The notes beneath the pieces were generated by a model, which was given only the letters and a program-made list of their open reading frames with translations, did no database searches and was not told where the DNA came from. DNA of 64,000 nucleotides from Chloroflexota bacterium. Lineage in GTDB: Bacteria > Chloroflexota > Anaerolineae > Aggregatilineales > Phototrophicaceae. Positions within the stretch are counted from its first letter, which is position 1; each line of letters opens with the position of its first letter. This document shows, in pieces, positions 37,042 through 45,249 of this stretch. The position numbers were made by a program, and so were the translations under genes. The stretch covers positions 1 through 64,000 of the forward strand of contig WTGN01000027.1 in assembly GCA_011523545.1 (NCBI GenBank), in the 5' to 3' direction.

Positions 37042-37583
37042 TATTGCTTCTCCGAACCTTGTCTGTTGTCCTTGATCGGCGCCAGAATCATGAGCATATC
37101 GCGCCCTTCCATGTTGGGGCGCTGCTCAACGACGCCGACATCCTTCAATTCATCCTCAATCCTGCCCAATCGATCGCGGCCGATGTGCTGATGCGTAATC
37201 TCGCGCCCGCGAAAGCGCACGCGGAACTTGACCTTTTTCCCTTCAAGCAGCCACTTTTGCGCCCGCTTGATGTCAAAACGCAGATGATATTCATCCGTCT
37301 TGGGGCGTAATTGAATCTCCTTGACCGTTACCTTGACCTGGTTCTTCTTGGATTTGCGCTCTTTCCGCCGCTGCTCGTATTGAAACTTGCCGTAATCCAT
37401 AATGCGGCAGACGGGCGGTTCGGCATTCGGCGCGACTTCCACCAAGTCAAGACCCACGTCGTCCGCGCGGCCTTGCGCGTACTGGATGTTGACCACCCCG
37501 ATATTCGTATTGCTGTCGTCTATCAAGCGGACTTCGCGTACACCGCGTATGTTTCCGTTGATCCTGTAAGGTGAACTCGCTAT
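37041..37583 (-). CDS. infC: Translation initiation factor IF-3, probable ATA start
   Basis: Binds the 30S subunit and checks the start codon. The core reads VDLVEVAPNAEPPVCRIMDYGKF and RFRGREITHQHIG. Conserved N-terminal residues (RINGNIRGVREVRLID) lie upstream of the first ordinary start codon (TTG at 37526). The frame is open back to a stop at about 37616-37618 and has no ATG, GTG or TTG there; an ATA at 37581-37583, with AGGAGAAGGGA upstream, would give 180 residues, the same length as E. coli IF3. infC is famous for non-AUG starts (AUU in E. coli) used in autoregulation. The exact codon is inference. Confidence 0.9.
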   Translation of the reverse strand: MASSPYRINGNIRGVREVRLIDDSNTNIGVVNIQYAQGRADDVGLDLVEVAPNAEPPVCRIMDYGKFQYEQRRKERKSKKNQVKVTVKEIQLRPKTDEYHLRFDIKRAQKWLLEGKKVKFRVRFRGREITHQHIGRDRLGRIEDELKDVGVVEQRPNMEGRDMLMILAPIKDNRQGSEKQ

Positions 37584-37615
37584 CGCCGCACGTCCCTTCT
37601 CCTGAAAATGCTCAT
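37580..37615 (-). CDS. Possible 11-residue upstream reading frame of infC
   Basis: ATG at 37615 starts MSIFRRRDVRR and ends at a TAG whose first two bases are the last two of the proposed infC ATA codon (ATAG). No good SD precedes it. If translated, termination there would feed ribosomes onto infC. It may equally be chance. Confidence 0.3.
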   Translation of the reverse strand: MSIFRRRDVRR

Positions 37616-37623
37616 CCTAGCTA

Positions 37624-37644
37624 GCGCAGCGGGCGCGGCTGCGC
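37624..37644 (-). promoter_or_regulatory. Leader hairpin at the 5' end of the infC transcript
   Basis: GCGCAGC / GCTGCGC, a seven-pair GC-rich stem with a seven-base loop, starting at about the predicted first transcribed base. It could stabilise the message or regulate infC. Confidence 0.5.
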
Positions 37645-37650
37645 GCAGAA

Positions 37651-37680
37651 AGTGTAACATGTTCAAATTAAGCTTGTCAA
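37651..37680 (-). promoter_or_regulatory. Promoter of the infC-rpmI-rplT operon
   Basis: Minus strand TTGACA (37675-37680), 18-base spacer, TACACT (37651-37656). Predicted transcription start near 37644, about 61 bases before the proposed infC start. Confidence 0.72.
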
Positions 37681-37704
37681 CCGCAGTTCGTGGATTGGGC
37701 GGCG

Positions 37705-38028
37705 TTATTCAACCGGCGCGAGCTTGAGATCGCGTATTTTCGCGACCGACGCCTCATATAAATTGATGAGTTCCGCATCGCTGCCTTTGAAACGACGAAG
37801 CGTCTGCTGGGCGCAGGCGGCGCATCCGCGCATGGCGCGATAACTGTCCGTCTCGCATGCCAGGCATCCATTTAACTCAATCATGAGGGACATCAAGGCG
37901 ATGACCTCAACGCTGGTCTCAGATTTGCCAGCGAGGCTGTCTATCAATTCCGCCCAAGCCTGGCCACGCGTGTTGCGCAGCGCCGGAATCGCATAATGGG
38001 GAAAAAGAATTTCGTTGTCGGTATACAA
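37705..38028 (-). CDS. Small conserved cysteine-rich protein, unknown function
   Basis: A 107-residue protein with four Cys, arranged as NGCLACETDSYRAMRGCAAC (about 53-72), i.e. two CxxC-like pairs about 13 residues apart, able to bind a metal or form redox disulfides. The remainder is mostly helical with a RRFKGSDAELINLYE segment. I recall similar small proteins from Chloroflexota but cannot name a family. The start is a TTG with AGAGG upstream; no ATG is available. It lies upstream of the infC promoter on the same strand. Confidence 0.65.
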   Translation of the reverse strand: MYTDNEILFPHYAIPALRNTRGQAWAELIDSLAGKSETSVEVIALMSLMIELNGCLACETDSYRAMRGCAACAQQTLRRFKGSDAELINLYEASVAKIRDLKLAPVE

Positions 38029-38171
38029 AGCGGGATGGCCTCTTCTGTACCGTGATGACCTCAGGCTGGACAGACTGTATACGCACGATTATGAGGATAG
38101 GCTGATTTGGCGCGAATCGCAAGCCGGCAACCAGCTTTCATCAAATCGAGTTTTCCGCGCGACGCGGCGGG

Positions 38172-38948
38172 CTAAATCAGCGCATGAATCAGGCGCCGGG
38201 TGGCGGCCATCGCTTCGGCGCTACCAGCCAGCGTATCATTCCAGAGGCTGAACAAGATTCCAGCCACCTGCGCCCGCGCGAGCACATGCCTGAGCGACTC
38301 GACGCTGTCGCCCAAAGAGGGACCGCCGGGCTCCGGGTAGCTCATAGCGGGCATCTCGGCGCAATCGACGACATCGGTGTCAAAGTGAATGTACAGTGGT
38401 TTATCCGGCAACGGCGCCGCGTTTAAGCCGCCCAGCGTTTCATAAAGCGTGACATCGCTCGCTCGCAGCATGAGGCCCTCTTCCGGATCGAGATTGCGCG
38501 CGTCCGTGATGATCACATCGCTTTCGTCGATCGGCGCCAAATTCAGGCCGCGCATCAGGTGTTGATTGCCGCGCCCGACTAAAGCCGCCAGCGGCATCCC
38601 GCCGAGGAAGCCGCTGGGCGTCGTTTCCAGTGTATTGAAATCGCCATGCGAGTCATACCAAAGGATGGCGGGCGCCTTCGCTTCCAATCCCTTGACCATG
38701 CCGAGGCAGCTGGTGCAGTCATTGGCGAAAACAACCGGCACCCGCTCGGCATGATCGGCAACCGCGGCCGCCAGCGCGCGATTAACGGCGACCACCGGGT
38801 CGGCGGCGGCGAAATCCGGCGCTATCTCCACCCATTCGGCATTGAGCTCGGCGGCGATCCCGCTTTGGCGCAGTGCTTCAACTTCACAACGTTCCGGCAG
38901 CGCTTCGCCCAGATAGTAGGGTACGCCGATGCAGACATACGATGACAT
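38172..38948 (-). CDS. Arginase/agmatinase family protein with altered metal site
   Basis: Ureohydrolase-fold protein, 258 residues. Metal motifs: DSHGDFN (about 129-135) and DTDVVD (about 204-209) match the DxHxD and DxDxxD ligands, but the GGDHS motif, which gives a His ligand, reads ANDCTSC, so the His is replaced by Cys. Related arginase-family members with Cys at this place exist, so the site may hold a single metal or another chemistry. SD GGAG lies before the ATG. Substrate cannot be assigned; arginase, agmatinase and formimidoylglutamase are all possible. Confidence 0.82.
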   Translation of the reverse strand: MSSYVCIGVPYYLGEALPERCEVEALRQSGIAAELNAEWVEIAPDFAAADPVVAVNRALAAAVADHAERVPVVFANDCTSCLGMVKGLEAKAPAILWYDSHGDFNTLETTPSGFLGGMPLAALVGRGNQHLMRGLNLAPIDESDVIITDARNLDPEEGLMLRASDVTLYETLGGLNAAPLPDKPLYIHFDTDVVDCAEMPAMSYPEPGGPSLGDSVESLRHVLARAQVAGILFSLWNDTLAGSAEAMAATRRLIHALI

Positions 38949-38978
38949 TAATTTCTCCTTAACTGCGATCGACGATGT

Positions 38979-39629
38979 TTATATGCCTCTGACATGTGTC
39001 CAGGGAATCCCAAACAGATCCTTGAACAGTTGCCAATTGAAGGCGACGAACTCACGAAGGACGGCATAGGGGAAAACGCGCGGATCCCGTATGCGAGCTG
39101 TCGGCACCGGGCTGGCAAATGCATCTAAACCGTACCGGTGAAAGAGCCAGCGCGCCCGCAGCATGTGCCCGGCGTCGCTGACCAGAACGACGCGCGACAA
39201 GCCCAGATCATCAAGAATCCGCTTGCTGTAGATGGCGTTCTCCTCTGTGCTGCGGCTGCGCTCTTCTGTCAATATCGCCCCGGCCGGCAAGCCCGCCCCG
39301 AGCAGAATTTCGCGGCAGGCGGCCGCTTCCGTGCGAGGAATATACTCCGATAGCCCGCCGGTGCACAAGACCAGCGGCGCTATTCCCTCGTGCCAGAGTG
39401 AGGCGCCATGCCGGCTGCGGCGGGTCAAGGCGGGACCCGGGCGACCGTCTTCCCGCAAGCCCGCGCCCAGCACGATGATGATGTCGGCGGTTTCAGCGTT
39501 GTCCTGCAAGCCGGTGACATGGACCGCAGCGATGAAGCCGATGAAATAGAGCAGGGCGGCGACAAGCACGAAGAGCAGGAAGCGCTTGAAAGGCCTGCGC
39601 GGTCTATTCTTTGTCGCTGCCATTGTCAT
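38979..39629 (-). CDS. YdcF/SanA/ElyC family (DUF218) membrane protein
   Basis: One N-terminal membrane helix (about residues 15-38) and a DUF218 domain with IIIVLGAGLREDGRPGPALTRR (about 50-70), LVLCTGG, EERSRSTEENAIYSKRIL and VVLVSDAGHMLRARW. E. coli relatives (SanA, ElyC) affect envelope integrity and peptidoglycan synthesis at low temperature. 216 residues. The gene is independent of the dcw cluster, though within 4 kb of it. Confidence 0.88.
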   Translation of the reverse strand: MTMAATKNRPRRPFKRFLLFVLVAALLYFIGFIAAVHVTGLQDNAETADIIIVLGAGLREDGRPGPALTRRSRHGASLWHEGIAPLVLCTGGLSEYIPRTEAAACREILLGAGLPAGAILTEERSRSTEENAIYSKRILDDLGLSRVVLVSDAGHMLRARWLFHRYGLDAFASPVPTARIRDPRVFPYAVLREFVAFNWQLFKDLFGIPWTHVRGI

Positions 39630-39740
39630 TGATTAGGATAGATCTGCGCGGGCGTCCAGAGCATGAGCCGATTATGCCGCCGGCGGCGACAATTCTTATT
39701 TTGTCCTTTTGCGGTTCGCCAATCTGAGCGAGCGGGGCGC

Positions 39741-42269
39741 TTAACACTCGCTGTAACCGCAAGTCAGGCATTTGCGGCAATTCTCGGCGCGGATCAAGGT
39801 AATCGTCCCGCAAGCCGGGCATAAATCGGCGCGCGACATCGACGTGCCGCTTTCGGCGACGGCGAGCTTGGCGGCGCCGCCGCTGGCCTGCTCAATGGGC
39901 AGGTTCAGTTGCTGCGGCTGATCTTCCGGGAAGAACTCCATCTGCAAGACGCGCGCCACCGCATCTGGCAGTGACAGCACCCGTTTCGGACCGAAGCCAA
40001 TCGGGCGCGCGCCGCCAATATCTTGCAACTGCTCGATGACCAGCTTGAGCATGTCGCGGCGGTTATGCGGCGCCGTCGTGCGCAGCTGCAAGGAAATCAT
40101 CCGGCCCAGGCTTTCGGCGTCGGCCTGGATATCGGTGCCCGCCTTGGCAATGGCGATGAAGACCTCGAAGGGATTCTCCTGCTCATCATGGTTGATGGTG
40201 ATGTATGCCGTGCCAAAGGGCGTCTGGGTCTTAACGGTTCGCCCTTGCAAGATATCCGGCCGCGGATAGACATGGTGCGGCGTCGTGGCTGGTTCCGTGT
40301 CGTCGTCGCCATTCAAGCCCTCCATTTCGCTTTCGGCACGTTCATCGCCTTTGAGCATCAAGACCTGTTCGTCTCGGCTGCCGTCGCGGTAGATCGTGCC
40401 GCCCTTGCAGCCAAGCTCGTACATGTATTGATAAAGCTCGCTGACTTCTTCAACCGTGTAATCATTTGGCACATTGCAGGTTTTGGAGATGGCGCTGTCG
40501 ATCCAGCGCTGGAAGGCGCCTTGCACTTTGATATGCTCCCGCGGCGAGAGGTCCATCGCGGTGACGAAATAATCGGGCAAAGCTTCGGCTTCCGGATGCG
40601 CTTCGTACCAATCCCGCACAATCGGAACTTGCTCTTCATGCAAGCCGAGCCGGCTCTTGCGGTAATAAATCCAGGAGAAAAACGGTTCGACGCCGGTGGA
40701 CGTATTGACCATCGTGCCGGTGGTGCCGGTCGGCGCTTGCGTCAGCAAAGTGACATTGCGGATGCCGTCTTGACCGATTTTCTCACGTATACTGGCGGGC
40801 ATCACCTGCATGAAGCCGCTTTCCAAGAACTTTTCGGCGTCAAACATGGGGAAAGCGCCTTTTTCCAGCGCCAGCTCGCTCGATGTCTCGTATGCAGCGA
40901 GGGCGATCGTTCGATAGATTTCGTCAATGACGGCGACCGACTCATCGCTGCCGTAGCGGACGCCGAGCTTGAGCATCAATTCGGCAATGCCCATCGTGCC
41001 CAGGCCGACGCGCCGCTCCGACATTTGGACGTCGCGGTTCTCCTCAAAGAAATAAGGCGTCGTGTCGATGACATTATCGAGGAAACGCGTCGAATACGCG
41101 ACCGCCCGGCGCAGCTGGTCCCAGGCGACATCGTCTGCGATTTCGTCGTAAAAGCGGGACAGGTTGATCGCGCCCAGGTTGCAAACGGAAAATGCGCCAA
41201 GCGGCTGTTCGCCACAGGGGTTGGTGCAAATCTGGGGATTGAAATACCAGCTGTTCGCCATCTTGTTGCTGCGCTCGCGGAACCAGACACCCGGCTCGGC
41301 GCTGGCCCAGGCGCTTTCGATAATCGCGTCCCAAAGCTCGCGCGCCTTGATCGTCTTGTACTGCAGGACCTTGCGCCCGCTGGCAACCCAGGTATCCAGG
41401 TCGCCATCCCAGAGCGCGTCATAATCAGGGTCGCGCGTATCGGGGAAGGCCAAGTCCCAATCGGCATCAGCTTTGACCGCCTCCATCAACTTGTCGGAAA
41501 CGCCGACGCTGATATTGGCATTGGTGATTTTGCCAGATTGCCGTTTACTGTCGATGAAGTTAAAGATATCCGGGTGCCAGTCGTTCAGTATCAGCATCAG
41601 CGCGCCGCGCCGGCTGCCGCCTTGTTCGATGAGGCCGGTGACGAAACTGTAAAGCCCGCCCCAGGAGACGGCGCCGCTTGACCGACCGTTGACGCCTTTC
41701 ACATAGGCGTGCCGCGGCCGCAGGGTTGACAGGTTAATGCCCACGCCACCCCCGCGCGACATAATCTCGGTCATCTGCCCGAGCGTCGTGATGATGCCTT
41801 CGCGCGAATCCTGCGGCGAGGGGACGACATAACAATTGTAATAGGTCAGGTCCTGATCGGTGCCGGCCGCTGTCAGAATGCGCCCGCCGGGCACAAACTT
41901 CCAATCATCCAGCAGCCAGCGGAATTTCCCGCTCCATTCGTCTTGTTTCGCCGCGCCGTCTTCCACCGCCGCCACGCCGCGCGCCACCCGGTCCATCATT
42001 TGCCCCGGCTCGGTTTCAATTGGCTTGTCGACATGCTCAAGATCGCGCACCACCACCTCGCCATCAAGCAGGGCGACGGTGACCTGGGGCAGGGCGATCT
42101 CCTTCACCCGGCCGATCTCGCGCTGGCCGGTCTTAGGGTTGACGACCACGATGACCGTGTCGCCGACCGCCAGGCTCGTCCGAGTCATATCCTTTTGGGC
42201 ATAGCGATCGAGGAAGATCTTGTAGCCAAGTTCGTGCAATGTGCTGGTGCTTGCTTGCGGCTGTATCAT
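39741..42269 (-). CDS. nrdJ: Adenosylcobalamin-dependent ribonucleotide reductase (class II)
   Basis: Makes deoxyribonucleotides with B12 and no oxygen. Redox Cys in YYNCYVVPSPQD, the radical-site NPCGEQPLGAFSVCNLGA, and the substrate region ending with CPACGTITLIRAENCRKCLTCGYSEC-type C-terminal Cys motifs (listed in parts: CPACG, CRKCLTCG) are present. Between the initial RYAQKD and RVARGVAAVE lies about 50 residues (about 31-83, VGDTVIVVVNPKTGQ) that look like a small SH3/KOW-like insert. 842 residues. No class I or III reductase is seen in the window. Confidence 0.95.
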   Translation of the reverse strand: MIQPQASTSTLHELGYKIFLDRYAQKDMTRTSLAVGDTVIVVVNPKTGQREIGRVKEIALPQVTVALLDGEVVVRDLEHVDKPIETEPGQMMDRVARGVAAVEDGAAKQDEWSGKFRWLLDDWKFVPGGRILTAAGTDQDLTYYNCYVVPSPQDSREGIITTLGQMTEIMSRGGGVGINLSTLRPRHAYVKGVNGRSSGAVSWGGLYSFVTGLIEQGGSRRGALMLILNDWHPDIFNFIDSKRQSGKITNANISVGVSDKLMEAVKADADWDLAFPDTRDPDYDALWDGDLDTWVASGRKVLQYKTIKARELWDAIIESAWASAEPGVWFRERSNKMANSWYFNPQICTNPCGEQPLGAFSVCNLGAINLSRFYDEIADDVAWDQLRRAVAYSTRFLDNVIDTTPYFFEENRDVQMSERRVGLGTMGIAELMLKLGVRYGSDESVAVIDEIYRTIALAAYETSSELALEKGAFPMFDAEKFLESGFMQVMPASIREKIGQDGIRNVTLLTQAPTGTTGTMVNTSTGVEPFFSWIYYRKSRLGLHEEQVPIVRDWYEAHPEAEALPDYFVTAMDLSPREHIKVQGAFQRWIDSAISKTCNVPNDYTVEEVSELYQYMYELGCKGGTIYRDGSRDEQVLMLKGDERAESEMEGLNGDDDTEPATTPHHVYPRPDILQGRTVKTQTPFGTAYITINHDEQENPFEVFIAIAKAGTDIQADAESLGRMISLQLRTTAPHNRRDMLKLVIEQLQDIGGARPIGFGPKRVLSLPDAVARVLQMEFFPEDQPQQLNLPIEQASGGAAKLAVAESGTSMSRADLCPACGTITLIRAENCRKCLTCGYSEC

Positions 42270-42567
42270 GACGGTGTTATCCCAAGATGAATTGAATGCA
42301 TTTAAGGAATCAAATCATCGTGCGCCAACGGAAATCTACAATTTGACTTCCTTCTGGCGCCGATGTGTTTTCTTCTAGAGATGTCTGTTGATGTGAAAAA
42401 ATACGGTGACAACTTTTATAACATGAAAAGAATGTGCCTGCGAAGTGATGAAGCATGATTTTACCATATTTTCGTGTCAATTTCAAAACGGGCAGCTACT
42501 CACACCACAAATAATAGTCTAGCTCAAGCGTTCTGAAATCGCAAGTCTGTTCTAATTTTGCGGTCAA
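42270..42567. other. AT-rich upstream region of nrdJ
   Basis: About 300 bases without a gene. On the minus strand there is TTGACA (42475-42480) without a matching -10 at 17 bases, and a TTATAA near 42415-42421. I looked for a cobalamin riboswitch and for NrdR boxes and could not identify either with confidence. Confidence 0.5.
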
Positions 42568-42594
42568 TAGAAAAGTGGGCTGCAAAAGCCCACT
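42568..42594 (-). terminator. Rho-independent terminator after ftsZ
   Basis: Minus strand: AGTGGGCT / AGCCCACT, eight pairs with a five-base loop, followed by TTTTCT. It closes the division cluster. Confidence 0.8.
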
Positions 42595-42624
42595 CTCTTT
42601 GAAAGTATGTAACTTGCGCGCGGC

Positions 42625-43875
42625 TTATTGACGGCGATTGCGCTTCCGCAGAAATGCCGGCAGCTCGGTATTCTTGGGGTCGATGTTGTCGTAAGTGCGC
42701 GGATCTTCCTGCGGCGGGGAAGGTGGCGCCAGGCGGTTGCGCTGGAAGGGCGAGTTCGGCCCTGCAGGCGTGGATCCGCCGCTGCTGGCTGCCATGCTTT
42801 CGCCGGAGGCGTCAACTTCAACATCTTCATATATCGGCCGCTGAATCGACGGCGGGTTGGGCAGCGGATGGCTCTGGCGGATTGGCAAGGCGCCCGCTTC
42901 TTTCATGCTTGTCTCCAGGCGGCTGCGCTCGAAGCCAGTGGCGATGACCGTGATGTGAACCTCATCGCCCATGCTTTCGTCGATATGCGCGCCGAAGATG
43001 AGGTTGCATTCTGGATGGGCGCTGTCTTTGATGATGGCTGCCGCTTCATTGACTTCGAACAGAGTCAGGTCGCTGCCGCCGGTGATTGAGAACAGGATGC
43101 CGCGCGCGCCATCGATTGTCACATCAAGCAGGCCGCTGGTGATCGCCATCTCGGCTGCCGACCTCGCGCGGTCATCGCCGGCGCATCGACCGACGGCCAT
43201 CAAAGCGGCGCCGCCTTCGGACATGACGGTGCGCACATCGGCGAAGTCGAGGTTGATCAAACCGGGCACGGTGATCAGCTCGGAAATGCCCTGAATGCCC
43301 TGGCGCAGCACATCGTCGGCCAGCGAAAAGGCCTGTTGCAGCGTCGAGCGCTTGTCCGCCATTTGCAGCAGACGGTCGTTTGGGATGACGATCAGCGTAT
43401 CGACCTGGCTCTTAAGCGCTTCGATGCCGGTCTTGGCCAACTGCGCCCGCCGCGTGCCTTCAAATGTGAAGGGGCGGGTGACCACGCCAATCGTCAGAGC
43501 GCCCAGCTCCTTGGCTATCTGCGCGATGACAGGCGATGCGCCGGTGCCGGTGCCGCCGCCCATGCCGCAAGCGACGAATATCATATCGGAACCGCGCAGG
43601 ACTTCGAGCAGATCTTCCGAGCTTTCTTCGGCCGCCTTGCGCCCAATCTCAGGATTGCCGCCGGCGCCAAGGCCGCGCGTCAGCTTGTCCCCGATGCGCA
43701 CGCGCGTCTTCGCCTTGGACAGCATCAGCGCCTGGTTGTCGGTGTTGACCGCAATGAACTCAACGCCGCCCAGCCCTTCGTTGATCATGCGATTGACCGC
43801 GTTTCCGCCGCCGCCGCCAACGCCAACGACCTTAATCTGCGCGAAGTTTTCCCCGGTTATCAAATCATTGACCAT
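42625..43875 (-). CDS. ftsZ: Cell division protein FtsZ
   Basis: Tubulin-like GTPase forming the division ring. [28 protein letters not shown], the tubulin signature GGGTGTGAS, and a T7-loop-like NLDFADV are intact. After a Pro/Ser-rich linker (about 320-400) the C-terminal peptide [12 protein letters not shown] matches the conserved FtsA/SepF/ZipA-binding tail. 416 residues. It is the last gene of the cluster, with its own promoter after ftsA. Confidence 0.97.
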   Translation of the reverse strand: MVNDLITGENFAQIKVVGVGGGGGNAVNRMINEGLGGVEFIAVNTDNQALMLSKAKTRVRIGDKLTRGLGAGGNPEIGRKAAEESSEDLLEVLRGSDMIFVACGMGGGTGTGASPVIAQIAKELGALTIGVVTRPFTFEGTRRAQLAKTGIEALKSQVDTLIVIPNDRLLQMADKRSTLQQAFSLADDVLRQGIQGISELITVPGLINLDFADVRTVMSEGGAALMAVGRCAGDDRARSAAEMAITSGLLDVTIDGARGILFSITGGSDLTLFEVNEAAAIIKDSAHPECNLIFGAHIDESMGDEVHITVIATGFERSRLETSMKEAGALPIRQSHPLPNPPSIQRPIYEDVEVDASGESMAASSGGSTPAGPNSPFQRNRLAPPSPPQEDPRTYDNIDPKNTELPAFLRKRNRRQ

Positions 43876-43934
43876 AATGTCTACCCTCGTGAATCAGCAC
43901 GCCAAGAGAACGTGTCCGGCTCTTTCAATTGCTC

Positions 43935-43962
43935 ATTGTACGCGTATTGCCACCATGTGCAA
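43935..43962 (-). promoter_or_regulatory. Putative ftsZ promoter
   Basis: Minus strand TTGCAC (43957-43962), 16-base spacer, TACAAT (43935-43940) in the 132-base ftsA-ftsZ gap. Predicted transcription start about 50 bases before the ftsZ ATG. It would let ftsZ be made in excess over the upstream genes. Confidence 0.6.
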
Positions 43963-44007
43963 ATCAAATTAGAGGCAATAATTCGGGACAATTTTTATCA
44001 GAAGTCC

Positions 44008-45243
44008 TTAATCATCTTGCGGCAGAAAACGGCGCAGAATCTCATTCATCCGCCGGCCCCATTGGTTCATGGGCAGGCCCATCGTATCGACCGCTTCCGG
44101 CTCAATCATGGCGTCCATCTCCAACCCAAGCCGCAGCAAGCCAACGCTTGTGCTGTAGGCGGGGCTTTTGAGCGCGTCCGCGATGCCGGTGATTTTCTCC
44201 GGGTGGGCCAGGCGCACCGGCACGTTCAGGATGCGCGAGGCCAAATCGCGATAACCGGGCAATTGCGAGCTGCCGCCGGTGATGACCGCGCCCGCCCGCA
44301 GCAGGCCGGCATAGCCCGACCGTTTGATCTCTTTTTCCACCAGTTCGAATATCTCTTCAAAGCGCGCTTCGATGACCATCGCCAGATCGCGCCGCGACAC
44401 CGGCAGTATCTCGCCGCCGAAAGGCTCAACAGGGAAGACTTCCGATTCGCTGACCGCGTTCATATCGGCATGGCCGCGCTGTATCTTAACCTGCTCCGCC
44501 AAGCCAAAGGGCACGCGCATCCAATAAGTGATGTCCTGCGTGACGTGGTTGCCGCCAACCGGGATGATGGCCGTATGCCATACGGTGCCGTCAATGAAGA
44601 TGGCAAGATCGGTCGCGCCGCCGCCGATGTCAATCACCACCGCGCCCATCTCGCGTTCCTGATCGGTCAGGACAGCGTCGCCGGCCGCCAGCGGATTGAG
44701 AATGAAGCGGTCCACCAATACGCCGGCCGATTCGACCGCGTCTTCGAGGTTGGCCAGGCTGGTTGTCGAGGCGGTGATGATATGGGCGTCCACTTCCAGC
44801 CGGAAGCAGTGCATGCCCAGGGGACTGCGGATGCCTTCCTGGCCGTCGAGCGTGTAGCTGCGCGGCACCACGTGCAAAATCTCGCGGTTGTGCGGTATGG
44901 CGATATTGCGCGCGACGCTCATCGCCTTGTCGAGGTCTTCAGGCCCCACGCTGCGCGAGCCGGCGATGGTCGCCAAGCCGCGGCTGGTCAGCGAGGTGAT
45001 GTGGCTGCCCGCCACGCTCACGAAGGCGCGGTTGATATCGTAGCCGCTGGATTTCTCCGCCTTGCGGACGGACTTGGCAATGGCGGAGGAAAGGGCGCCA
45101 ACGTCATTGACGACGCCTTTCTTCATCCCGTCGCTGGGTTCAATGCCCAAGCCGACCACATAGACATCTTCCGGCCGGACCTCGCCGACGATCGTGCAAA
45201 TCTTTTGTGTGCCAACATCAAGGCCTACTACTAAGTCACCCAT
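44008..45243 (-). CDS. ftsA: Cell division protein FtsA
   Basis: Actin-like ATPase that tethers FtsZ to the membrane. GLDVGTQKICTIVGEV, VVIDIGGGATDLAIF and AVITGGSSQLPGYRDLA are the phosphate-1, phosphate-2 and adenosine motifs. The 1C domain lies at about 85-165. A final segment (MNEILRRFLPQDD) is amphipathic, as expected of the membrane-targeting helix, though it is acidic at the tip. 411 residues. ftsQ ends six bases upstream. Confidence 0.96.
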   Translation of the reverse strand: MGDLVVGLDVGTQKICTIVGEVRPEDVYVVGLGIEPSDGMKKGVVNDVGALSSAIAKSVRKAEKSSGYDINRAFVSVAGSHITSLTSRGLATIAGSRSVGPEDLDKAMSVARNIAIPHNREILHVVPRSYTLDGQEGIRSPLGMHCFRLEVDAHIITASTTSLANLEDAVESAGVLVDRFILNPLAAGDAVLTDQEREMGAVVIDIGGGATDLAIFIDGTVWHTAIIPVGGNHVTQDITYWMRVPFGLAEQVKIQRGHADMNAVSESEVFPVEPFGGEILPVSRRDLAMVIEARFEEIFELVEKEIKRSGYAGLLRAGAVITGGSSQLPGYRDLASRILNVPVRLAHPEKITGIADALKSPAYSTSVGLLRLGLEMDAMIEPEAVDTMGLPMNQWGRRMNEILRRFLPQDD

Positions 45244-45249
45244 GTGAGT

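Noticed and set aside
40023..41681. 552-codon open frame on the plus strand opposite nrdJ
   Set aside because: Entirely inside nrdJ, which has complete motifs in its own frame; a GC-rich antisense shadow.
42300..42520. Cobalamin riboswitch or NrdR boxes upstream of nrdJ
   Set aside because: I saw some palindromic A/T-rich pieces (near 42400-42480) but none close enough to a B12-box or to a pair of NrdR boxes to claim.
43336..45234. 632-codon open frame on the plus strand opposite ftsA and ftsZ
   Set aside because: Crosses two genes that are certain; His/Arg/Gln-rich composition is typical of antisense reading in GC-rich DNA.
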